Shown here in pieces: positions 1 to 5,203 of a DNA stretch of 6,458 bases. This DNA comes from Oscillospiraceae bacterium (GTDB lineage Bacteria; Bacillota; Clostridia; Oscillospirales; Ruminococcaceae): contig JAGPHI010000056.1 in NCBI GenBank assembly GCA_018055565.1, positions 1-6,458 on the forward strand, given 5' to 3'. The translations under genes and the position numbers were made by a program. The notes below the pieces were generated by a model that was not told the origin of the DNA, did no database searches, and saw nothing but the letters and a program-made list of their open reading frames with translations. The first letter of the stretch is position 1. Each line of letters opens with the position of its first letter.

Positions 1-106
1 ATGAGCTGGCAAAAGCATTGGTTTCGTTTTCGCGATATAAAAGCTCATACGCTGTTAGGAAGCCATCGGTATTCAATATCGGCTGTCTGGCGATATACAC
101 GTCCAA
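1..106 (-). CDS. N-terminal fragment of EAL/HDOD-domain signalling protein (YuxH-like)
   Basis: This is an incomplete leftward gene: 35 codons are visible and the rest lies beyond the window. The product begins (M)DVYIARQPILNTDGFLTAYE and continues LLYRENETNAFASS. The pattern of VxIARQPI, then Y-ELLYR, then N-AF is the conserved N-terminus of proteins pairing a degenerate EAL domain with an HDOD domain (COG3434, B. subtilis YuxH type), usually signalling proteins of uncertain output. The start is inferred to be TTG at 104-106. A GAGGTG Shine-Dalgarno sequence (minus strand, 113-118) lies 6 nt upstream, and family members usually start M-D-V/I. The in-frame GTG at 113-115 would lie inside that ribosome-binding site and is less likely. 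The family call is from recognised motifs only; catalytic EAL residues are outside the window, so enzymatic activity cannot be judged. Confidence 0.8.
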   Translation of the reverse strand, partial: MDVYIARQPILNTDGFLTAYELLYRENETNAFASS

Positions 107-130
107 GAAAAACACCTCATTTGTTAGATA

Positions 131-160
131 ATTATACCATTAAAATACAATAAATAGCAA
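131..160 (-). promoter_or_regulatory. Promoter of the EAL/HDOD gene
   Basis: On the minus strand a perfect -10 TATAAT (131-136) is preceded by TGG, making an extended -10. A -35-like TTGCTA (155-160) lies 18 bp upstream. The predicted start point near 124 leaves a short leader of about 18 nt before the TTG start codon, just enough for the GAGGTG ribosome-binding site. Confidence 0.7.
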
Positions 161-268
161 TGCAGAAAATGCCCAAATCTGCATTTTATTTCGCCGTAAA
201 TCTCAGTAAAATGCGCGCAATCTGCCGAAAAAGCGGCGCAGTGTATCACGCAGCAGGCAAAAACTGCT

Positions 269-298
269 GCAAAATGCTATCGTCTGATAGCATTTTGC
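269..298. repeat. Perfect 13-bp inverted repeat with 4-nt loop
   Basis: GCAAAATGCTATC (269-281) and its exact complement (286-298) flank the loop GTCT. No U-run follows on either strand, so it is not a standard terminator. It overlaps by two bases a second inverted repeat, GCAGCAG/CTGCTGC (250-256/264-270), so the two hairpins could compete if the region is transcribed. Confidence 0.7.
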
Positions 299-322
299 GT
301 TAGCCTAACACTTGTTAGATAA
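299..322. repeat. Clustered TGTTAG half-sites; copy of TTGTTAGATAA
   Basis: The stretch reads GTTAG-C-CTAAC-A-CT-TGTTAG-ATAA, so three GTTAG half-sites alternate in orientation, giving the palindrome CTAACA-CT-TGTTAG (305-318). The 11-mer TTGTTAGATAA (312-322) recurs exactly at 121-131, where it lies over the transcription start region of the EAL/HDOD promoter. This layout resembles an operator with a distal copy about 190 bp upstream. No regulator is visible in the window, so binding is a guess. Confidence 0.4.
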
Positions 323-508
323 AACGCAATATACGATATATCGCTATATTTTTTATGGTAGTGCAAAATAGTGGTACAATGAAACGCAAAAAAATCGCAT
401 GATGGTATGCAAAATGCGCTTTATCGGTAAAAAACGACACAAGGCGTGGTTTGTGGTGCTTATTATGGGGAAAAGCAGTGAATCTGTGTTATTTTGCGCA
501 TAAAACGC

Positions 509-546
509 AAAAAAGCCGCGCTGCTTTATGCATAAAGCAGCGCGGC
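509..546 (-). terminator. Rho-independent terminator of the prsA-like gene
   Basis: A perfect 14-bp GC-rich stem (515-528/533-546, loop TGCA) is followed on the minus strand by six U residues (complement of 509-514). It lies about 45 nt past the stop codon of the prsA-like gene. On the plus strand the stem is followed by AAATCTTG, so it should act only leftward. Confidence 0.92.
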
Positions 547-590
547 AAATCTTGCGTTATTATCGCGATGGGTGAAAAGCTTAAAACGCT

Positions 591-1652
591 TTACGCCATT
601 GTGTCGGGCGTAATCTTTTCATACAGCTCGTGGTATTCAACAGGCATCGCTTCGGAGCTGAGTGTAATTTCGGATACCCATGCTTCATAAGCGGCATCAG
701 ACATATAGGTCATCGGGTCTGCAAACATCACTTCTTCTTCAAACGGATAGCGTTTGATGATATGATAGCCGTAATTGGTTTCAACGATATCGCTTACTTC
801 GCCGTCTTTCAGGGCAAAGGCTGCGTCCTCAAAAGGCTTAACCATACGGCCTGTGGTAAAGTAATAGCCCTCTTCGGGAGCGCCAGGGTCTTGGTTATAG
901 GTTTTAATTAGTTCTTCAAAGCTTTCACCGGCTTTAATTTTGTCCATTACTTCGTTTGCTTTGGCAAGCTCGGCCGAATGGTCGGCAGGGGGGGTGCTGG
1001 TGCTTGTGCTGGCGCTTGCTGCGGCCTCTTCAGGGAACGAAATTAAAATATGCTTTGCATGCACATAGTTTTCAGCCACGTTTTTGATGATATCATCTTT
1101 ATATAAAGAAAGCGTGAGATTTTGTACAAGCAGGCTGTCTTCCATCATGGTGCGCAGCAAATCTTCGGTATAATAGGCCGAGCTAAGCGCAGCATAATAT
1201 TCGTCTTCGCTGGGGAAGCGGGCCTTCATGTCCGCCATTTCTTTTTCAACCTTTTCTTTGTCTTGCGCAGACAGGGTAATGTTTTTCTCTTTTACCAGCG
1301 CAAGCATCGCGGCATTCGAGCGAAGGCTTGCTTCCACGCCGGATTTCAGCTCGGCAACGTCTACGGCGCCAGTGCTTTGTGCTTGGCGCAGGATATTCAT
1401 AAAGAAATAGCGATATTCATCAAACGACACTTTATGTTCGCCCAGTGTCATCACGGTGTCAATTTCGGTTTTGGTGCCATCGATATAAAGGCCGGGGTCT
1501 TTGGCGGGCGGGGTGCTTGTGACGGACTCTGGCGAGGGGGTAGAGCTGCCGCCCATTGTTTCAACCTTTTGCCCGCATCCGGCCAGCATCGCCGCCGCAA
1601 GGGTTACGCAAAGCGCGGCGCTGAGTAGTTTTTTCGTTTTGTTCATTTTCAT
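591..1652 (-). CDS. prsA: PrsA-like peptidyl-prolyl isomerase lipoprotein (parvulin foldase)
   Basis: Membrane-anchored extracytoplasmic foldase that helps secreted proteins fold by cis-trans isomerisation of prolyl bonds. The 353-residue product starts with a lipoprotein signal peptide (KKLL, hydrophobic stretch, lipobox LAGC; lipidated Cys26). A Ser/Thr/Pro linker follows (about 34-54), then a helical SurA/PrsA-type N-domain (about 65-190). The parvulin domain (about 196-302) begins VHAKHILISF, continues AGESFEELIKTYNQDPGA, and ends with the family's YGYHIIKRY. A low-complexity Ala/Ser/Thr/Pro insert (about 208-223) interrupts the domain after its first strand. The start is the first ATG (1650-1652). 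Its AAGAAAGGA site (1665-1673, minus) is rather far at about 12 nt; a second ATG two codons in is even farther. The gene is monocistronic, with its own promoter and terminator. The prsA symbol is by family; true orthology is not shown. Confidence 0.9.
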   Translation of the reverse strand: MKMNKTKKLLSAALCVTLAAAMLAGCGQKVETMGGSSTPSPESVTSTPPAKDPGLYIDGTKTEIDTVMTLGEHKVSFDEYRYFFMNILRQAQSTGAVDVAELKSGVEASLRSNAAMLALVKEKNITLSAQDKEKVEKEMADMKARFPSEDEYYAALSSAYYTEDLLRTMMEDSLLVQNLTLSLYKDDIIKNVAENYVHAKHILISFPEEAAASASTSTSTPPADHSAELAKANEVMDKIKAGESFEELIKTYNQDPGAPEEGYYFTTGRMVKPFEDAAFALKDGEVSDIVETNYGYHIIKRYPFEEEVMFADPMTYMSDAAYEAWVSEITLSSEAMPVEYHELYEKITPDTMA

Positions 1653-1687
1653 TGTTATGACTATTCCTTTCTTGGGGAATCATGCCG

Positions 1688-1762
1688 ATTCGACGCAGCC
1701 GAATGCGCGCCACTTTGGCGTGCAAGGCACAAAACCCAGTTTGAAAGAGTTGTCTTTCAAAC
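1688..1762 (-). promoter_or_regulatory. Structured 5' leader of the prsA-like gene
   Basis: The transcript from the promoter at 1791-1819 should have an untranslated leader of about 130 nt. It contains three hairpin-forming repeats: GTTTGAAAGA/TCTTTCAAAC (1739-1748/1753-1762, 10 bp perfect, 4-nt loop), GCGCGCCA/TGGCGTGC (1705-1712/1716-1723, one G-U type mismatch) and ATTCG/CGAAT (1688-1692/1700-1704). No known riboswitch class was recognised. The structures may stabilise the mRNA or form a regulatory element; this is inferred from sequence symmetry only. Confidence 0.45.
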
Positions 1763-1790
1763 TTTCTTCCTATAATACAACACTTTTTGT

Positions 1791-1819
1791 ATTATACACC
1801 ATAAAAGGGCTAAGGGCAA
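1791..1819 (-). promoter_or_regulatory. Promoter of the prsA-like gene
   Basis: On the minus strand a perfect -10 TATAAT (1791-1796) is spaced 17 bp from a -35-like TTGCCC (1814-1819, four of six consensus bases). The start point should be near 1784. Only 23 bp separate its -35 from the -35 of the divergent T-box promoter. Confidence 0.75.
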
Positions 1820-1842
1820 ATGAAAACCATGTGAAAAAACTA

Positions 1843-1871
1843 TTGACAAATCATGATACAGGGTGTTTAAT
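1843..1871 (+). promoter_or_regulatory. Sigma-A promoter of the T-box / Trp transporter operon
   Basis: A perfect -35 TTGACA (1843-1848), a 17-bp spacer and a -10 TTTAAT (1866-1871, five of six consensus bases). The start point is expected near 1878, a few bases before stem I of the T-box leader. No operator is evident, in keeping with control by the leader RNA. Confidence 0.88.
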
Positions 1872-1877
1872 AAGAAC

Positions 1878-2152
1878 TATACAAACCGATGAAGCGGAGA
1901 TTAAACCAATCGCGCACCCACAGAGAGCCCCGGCAGCTGAAAAGGGGCGGTAAGCGGATTGGCAAGTGGACCGCCGAGGGCAGAGTGAACGGGATTCCCC
2001 AGTAGCTTCTGACGCGTACTCGCGTTATAGGGTGTGGAATGTGTTGGCATTCCGGTAAGGCGGCTGCTTTTTGATAAGGCGGCAAGCAAGGTGGTACCGC
2101 AGATGTTTTTGATAAACACCTGTCCTTGAAATTCAAGGATAGGTGTTTTTTT
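1878..2152 (+). promoter_or_regulatory. T-box leader, predicted tRNA-Trp specificity (specifier UGG)
   Basis: Cis-acting RNA that lets transcription proceed when uncharged tRNA binds. Stem I: GCGG (1894-1897) pairs with CCGC (1971-1974) and CCAATC (1906-1911) with GATTGG (1957-1962). Between them lies the specifier loop, 5' side 1898-1905 and 3' side CAAGUGGA (1963-1970). The codon UGG at 1967-1969 is followed by the usual purine. The AGAGAG element (1922-1927) and a GCCCC/GGGGC distal helix (1927-1931/1944-1948) are present. Stem III is GGAATG/CATTCC (2036-2041/2048-2053). The T-box AAGGTGGTACCGC is at 2088-2100. Antiterminator: CAAGG (2087-2091) pairs with CCUUG (2124-2128) around the 7-nt bulge UGGUACC (2092-2098). 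Helix A2 pairs 2100-2108 with 2114-2122, with one mismatch. The tRNA-pairing base N is U2095. Trp specificity also fits the downstream transporter family. Confidence 0.94.
2115..2152 (+). terminator. T-box regulated intrinsic terminator
   Basis: The stem pairs 2115-2129 with 2133-2147 (AACACCT, one G-U pair, then TCCTTGA) around a 3-nt loop, and a U-run at 2146-2152 follows. Its 5' strand is the same sequence that forms the 3' strand of the antiterminator (2114-2128), so the two structures exclude each other, as in classical transcriptional T-boxes. Confidence 0.93.
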
Positions 2153-2177
2153 ATTTGCCGAAAGGGGAATGCACGTT

Positions 2178-2267
2178 ATGCAGCACACAAAACGATGGCG
2201 ATGGCCAAACGCGCAGCTATCAATTCAATTACAACAGGCGAAATTTTATATAGAAAATGGAGAATGA
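2178..2267 (+). CDS. Candidate 29-aa leader peptide with two Trp codons
   Basis: This small ORF lies between the T-box terminator and trpX. It starts at ATG 2178 with AAGGGG (2162-2167) 10 nt upstream and ends at TGA 2265-2267, directly abutting the trpX ATG (TGA-ATG). Residues 6-10 are RWRWP; the Trp codons are TGG at 2196-2198 and 2202-2204. The trpX Shine-Dalgarno GGAG (2259-2262) lies within its last codons, so a ribosome finishing the ORF would sit on the trpX initiation site, while one paused at the Trp codons would be about 55 nt upstream. The arrangement recalls the B. subtilis rtpA (anti-TRAP) leader, where a T-box is followed by a Trp-codon leader peptide. Translation is not proven; it could also be a chance ORF or a simple coupling ORF. 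No family was recognised. Confidence 0.55.
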   Translation: MQHTKRWRWPNAQLSIQLQQAKFYIENGE

Positions 2268-3242
2268 ATGATGAAAAAGATGATTTCGGTTTTATTATCC
2301 GCTGTTTTGGCAATGGGCTTATGCACGGCCTGCGCCAACAATTCTGCAAGTGATACAGCAAGTGGCAAAGCCCTTAAAGTGGGGCTTGTGCAATTTGCAG
2401 AGCATCCCTCGCTCGATGAAATCCGCACGGCATTTACCGAAGAGCTTGTCAACACCGCAAAGGATGCGGGCATCAGCGTGGAAATTGATTATCAAAACGG
2501 CCTCGGCGAATCGGGCACATTAAACACCATTTGCCAAAAATTTGCGGGCGATAAAGTGGATTTGGTGGTGGCCATTGCCACACCCGCCGCGCAAAGCGCC
2601 GCCGCCGCGCTTGCAAGCACCGATATCCCCTTGATTTTCAGTGCGGTTACAGACCCTGTGGCCGCAGAGCTGGTTACCAACACGGCTGCCCCCGAGGGCA
2701 ATATCACAGGCACATCGGATGCCATTCCCGTGGCAAAGCTGTTTGCGCTGGCCGCAGAATTAACGCCCGATGCCAAAAGCTTTGGCGTTGTATATAACAC
2801 GGGCGAGCCCAACAGCGCCGTGGTGGTGGCCGAGGCACGCAAATATTTAGAGGCAAACGGCAAAACCTTGACCGAAAGCGCCATTACCGCAGGCAGCGAG
2901 GCGCAAAGCGCCGCGCAAAATTTGGCCGCAAAATGCGACGCGCTGTTTGTGCCCATTGATAACATGGTGGCGCTGGCGATGCCCACCGTTTCGGACGCGG
3001 CTATCAAAGCAAAGGTGCCGCTGTACGCAGCAGCAGATTCGCTTGTGCGCGATGGGGCGCTGGCAAGCGTTGGCGTAAATTACACCAATCTTGGCAAGGA
3101 AACCGCAAAAATGGCGCTGAAGGCGCTTACCGGCACCGCTATTAAGGATTTGCCCGTTATGGTGCTGGAGGAGCAAAACATTGTGGTAAACCAAGAAACC
3201 GCCGCCGCCATCGGCGTGGATGTGAGCAAGTATGTAAAATAG
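2268..3242 (+). CDS. trpX: ABC transporter substrate-binding lipoprotein, TrpX-like (predicted Trp uptake)
   Basis: Extracytoplasmic binding protein expected to capture tryptophan, or a related aromatic amino acid, and deliver it to the permease encoded next. The 324-residue product has a signal peptide (KKMISVLLSAVLAMG) and lipidation Cys22 in LCTAC; the -3 position is Cys rather than the usual Leu. The mature part has the type I periplasmic-binding fold of the ABC_sub_bind family (PF04392): KVGLVQFAEHPSLDEI (37-52), later LVVAIATPAAQSA, IPLIFSAVTDP, GVVYNTGEPNS and LFVPIDN. These two-lobed proteins with type 2 permeases are the TrpX group, often under Trp T-boxes. Two adjacent ATGs are possible: GGAG is 5 nt from the first (2268) and 8 nt from the second (2271), so initiation at 2271 is equally plausible. 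There is no Trp residue. Substrate is inferred from family and T-box, not shown directly. Confidence 0.9.
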   Translation: MMKKMISVLLSAVLAMGLCTACANNSASDTASGKALKVGLVQFAEHPSLDEIRTAFTEELVNTAKDAGISVEIDYQNGLGESGTLNTICQKFAGDKVDLVVAIATPAAQSAAAALASTDIPLIFSAVTDPVAAELVTNTAAPEGNITGTSDAIPVAKLFALAAELTPDAKSFGVVYNTGEPNSAVVVAEARKYLEANGKTLTESAITAGSEAQSAAQNLAAKCDALFVPIDNMVALAMPTVSDAAIKAKVPLYAAADSLVRDGALASVGVNYTNLGKETAKMALKALTGTAIKDLPVMVLEEQNIVVNQETAAAIGVDVSKYVK

Positions 3243-3327
3243 CATGCACAAAAGCGCGCATGCAGTTAAGCCAAGATACAAAATAGCACGGGCAACTGCC
3301 GCCCAACATGAATAAAGAGGTTGCATT

Positions 3328-4242
3328 ATGAATTTTACCGTTATACTCGGCGCAATTGAGCAAGGGCTAATTTACGGCCTTGTGGCGATGGGCATTTATT
3401 TATCCTATCGCACACTGGACATTGCCGATTTAACAACCGATGGTTCCTTTACACTGGGCGCGGCCGTGTCGGCAATGCTGACCACGCTGGGGCTTCCCAT
3501 TCTGGGGCTTGCAGGCGCTGTGGTGGCGGGCGCACTTGCGGGCGGGGTAACCGCTATTTTGCAAACAAAGCTGCGTGTGCAGCCTATTTTATCGGGCATC
3601 ATCACCATGACGGCGCTGTATTCCATCAACATGATGGTGATGGGCGGCAAGCCCAATTTGCCGCTTTTAAAAAGCGACACGGTATTTACCGTGGCAGAAA
3701 AGTATTTGGGCGCGGCAGGTAAACCCGTTGTAATCTGTGTGCTCACGGCGCTTGTGGGCGTGGGGCTAACGCTGTTTTTGCAAACACAGCTGGGCCTTTC
3801 GATTCGCGCTACCGGCGATAACCGTGCAATGGTGGCGGCCTCGTCAATCAATCCGGCGTTTACCACCACGGTGGGGCTGATGCTGGCAAACGGCATGGTG
3901 TCGCTTTCGGGCGCGATTTTTGCGCAATATCAGCGCTACAGCGCCAACGATGTGGGCAACGGCATGGTGGTTATCGGGCTGGCAAGCTTGATTATCGGCG
4001 AGGTCATCGTGGGGCGCGGGGGCGTGGCACGCTGTGTGGCGGGCGCGGTGGTTGGCTCTATCATTTATCGCGTGCTTACCACGCTGGCCATTACATCGGG
4101 GCTTGTGTCTGCCTCTAATTTAAAGCTGGTTTCGGCCATTATTGTGGCGGCGGCCATCTCGTATCCGGCCATTCAGGCATCGCTGCGCTTACGCCGCTTA
4201 AAAAAACAAAACACGGAGGTGCGCCAAGATGCTGCAAATTAA
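3328..4242 (+). CDS. trpY: ABC transporter permease, TrpY-like (BPD_transp_2 / LivH family)
   Basis: Membrane channel subunit of the predicted tryptophan importer. The 304-residue product is very hydrophobic with roughly eight to nine membrane segments, and has the family's N-terminal signature: EQGLIYGLVAMGIYLSYR followed by DLTTDGSFTLGAA (34-46). The cytoplasmic stretch LGLSIRATGDN (about 160-170) is likely the contact with the ATPase. The tail is basic (LRLRRLKKQN). AGAGG (3316-3320) lies 7 nt before the ATG. The gap from trpX is 85 bp and contains a weak GCATGC repeat (3242-3247/3258-3263) but no terminator, so the operon continues. The 3' end overlaps the next gene by 14 bp. The protein contains no Trp, unusual for a membrane protein of this size. 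Confidence 0.9.
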   Translation: MNFTVILGAIEQGLIYGLVAMGIYLSYRTLDIADLTTDGSFTLGAAVSAMLTTLGLPILGLAGAVVAGALAGGVTAILQTKLRVQPILSGIITMTALYSINMMVMGGKPNLPLLKSDTVFTVAEKYLGAAGKPVVICVLTALVGVGLTLFLQTQLGLSIRATGDNRAMVAASSINPAFTTTVGLMLANGMVSLSGAIFAQYQRYSANDVGNGMVVIGLASLIIGEVIVGRGGVARCVAGAVVGSIIYRVLTTLAITSGLVSASNLKLVSAIIVAAAISYPAIQASLRLRRLKKQNTEVRQDAAN

Positions 4243-5029
4243 ATCCATCACAAAAACCTTTGGCCTCGGCACCGTGAATGAAAAAACTGCACTAAAGGAT
4301 TTTTCGCTTACGGTGGACAAAAGCGAGTTTATCACAATCATCGGCGGCAACGGCGCAGGTAAATCCACGCTGTTTAACGCCATTGCGGGTAATTTTTATC
4401 CCGATAAAGGGCACATTTTTTTGGACGGCGAAGACATTACCTTTAAGCCTGAATACCAGCGCGCAAACGATTTGGGGCATCTGTTTCAAGACCCGCTAAA
4501 AGGCACTGCACCGCACATGACCATTGAGGAAAACATGGCGCTTGCGTATCTGCGCGCCAAAAAGGGCGGCAGCTTTGGGCGCGTGTCGCCCGCAGATCGC
4601 GCCTATTTTAAAACCCGCCTTGCCGAGCTGGGGCTTGGGCTGGAAACGCGGTTAAAAAGCCCTGTGGGGCTTTTGTCGGGCGGGCAAAGGCAGGCGCTAA
4701 CCTTGCTGATGGCAACGCTGATTACACCAAAGCTGCTGCTTTTAGACGAGCACACCGCCGCGCTTGACCCCGCCACCGCCGAAAAGGTGATGGCGCTAAC
4801 CAAAAGCGTCACCGCCGAAACGCAGCTGACTTGCCTGATGATTACGCACAATATCAAAAGCGCGCTCGCTACAGGCACGCGCACCATCATGCTGGACGAG
4901 GGGCGCATTGTGCTGGATATCAAAGGCGACGAGCGCCGCAATATGACAGTGAATGACGTGCTGGAAAAGTTTCGCGAAAACGCCAAAAAAGCGCTGGATA
5001 ACGACAGGATTTTGACCGAAAGCGAATAA
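4229..5029 (+). CDS. trpZ: ABC transporter ATP-binding protein, TrpZ-like
   Basis: Cytoplasmic ATPase that powers the predicted tryptophan importer. The 266-residue product has every expected motif: Walker A GGNGAGKST (39-47), Q-loop Gln87 in LFQDP, signature LSGGQ (149-153), Walker B LLLLDE (169-174), D-loop AALD (177-180) and H-loop His207 in MITHN. His175 replaces the usual Pro after the Walker B Glu (DEHTAALD); as far as I recall this is common in this amino-acid/ABC_sub_bind subfamily rather than a defect. The ATG overlaps the permease end by 14 bp and has an excellent GGAGGT (4215-4220) 8 nt upstream, so translation is probably coupled. There is no Trp residue. It is the last gene of the operon, followed after 6 bp by the terminator. 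Confidence 0.92.
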   Translation: MLQIKSITKTFGLGTVNEKTALKDFSLTVDKSEFITIIGGNGAGKSTLFNAIAGNFYPDKGHIFLDGEDITFKPEYQRANDLGHLFQDPLKGTAPHMTIEENMALAYLRAKKGGSFGRVSPADRAYFKTRLAELGLGLETRLKSPVGLLSGGQRQALTLLMATLITPKLLLLDEHTAALDPATAEKVMALTKSVTAETQLTCLMITHNIKSALATGTRTIMLDEGRIVLDIKGDERRNMTVNDVLEKFRENAKKALDNDRILTESE

Positions 5030-5035
5030 TACAAC

Positions 5036-5082
5036 AAAATACCCATTGTATATACAAATTAGTGTATACAATGGGTATTTTT
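5036..5082 (+). terminator. Terminator of the trpXYZ operon (possibly bidirectional)
   Basis: A perfect 14-bp stem ATACCCATTGTATA/TATACAATGGGTAT (5039-5052/5065-5078) can be extended inward by 3 bp to a 6-nt loop, and outward by AAA/TTT. A U-run follows at 5078-5082. On the minus strand the stem is followed by UUUUG, so it may also stop leftward transcripts from nnrD, which ends about 120 bp away with no better terminator in between. Confidence 0.92.
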
Positions 5083-5203
5083 ACTATTTACAGCTGGTTT
5101 ATGCGTTTATCTGCAAAAGCGGCGGCCTGTGCCCGCGTAAGCGCATGCCTCTATTTGCTTTAGCGCCCACTTTCTTTCTGCAAAAGCAAACGGTGCGCGC
5201 ATA

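Larger units (their letters stand above)
161..508. other. Gene-free spacer rich in inverted repeats
   Basis: No open reading frame with a plausible ribosome-binding site was seen on either strand. The stretch is AT-rich compared with the genes and carries recurring AAAATGC/GCATTTT and AAAACGC words; AAAATGCGC occurs at 208-216 and 411-419, and GCAAAATGC at 269-277 and 409-417. It holds several inverted repeats: 161-166/178-183, 250-256/264-270, 269-281/286-298, and a quasi-palindrome at 328-350. A weak rightward extended -10 (TGGTACAAT, 372-380) has no recognisable gene behind it. Function is unknown; an unannotated small RNA or a regulatory region for the EAL/HDOD gene are possibilities. Confidence 0.6.

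Noticed and set aside
372..380. Rightward extended -10 TGGTACAAT as a promoter for a gene
   Set aside because: It has only a weak -35 match and no coding sequence downstream before the leftward prsA terminator; kept only as a possible small-RNA promoter.
161..508. CRISPR array in the repeat-rich spacer
   Set aside because: The repeats are short words and hairpins of unequal spacing, not a regular repeat-spacer pattern, and no cas genes are present.
451..690. 79-codon rightward ORF starting TTG
   Set aside because: It has no ribosome-binding site, runs straight through the strong hairpin at 515-546 and into the antisense of the prsA-like gene; the composition gives no family resemblance.
1867..2188. 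Leftward ORFs of 89 and 95 codons over the T-box leader
   Set aside because: They are antisense to a well-supported T-box RNA, lack ribosome-binding sites and have no recognisable family.
2126..2353. 75-codon rightward ORF from ATG 2126 overlapping the terminator and trpX
   Set aside because: It starts inside the terminator hairpin, has no Shine-Dalgarno, and runs out of frame through the start of trpX; the 29-codon ORF at 2178 is in another frame and much better placed.
3242..3263. GCATGC inverted repeat between trpX and trpY as an internal terminator
   Set aside because: It has only 6 bp, a 10-nt loop and no U-run; the operon most likely reads through.
4751..4753. His175 in place of Pro after Walker B of the ATPase (DEHTAALD)
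   Set aside because: Considered as an inactivating change, but as I recall it is a recurring variant in this ABC subfamily and all catalytic residues are intact.
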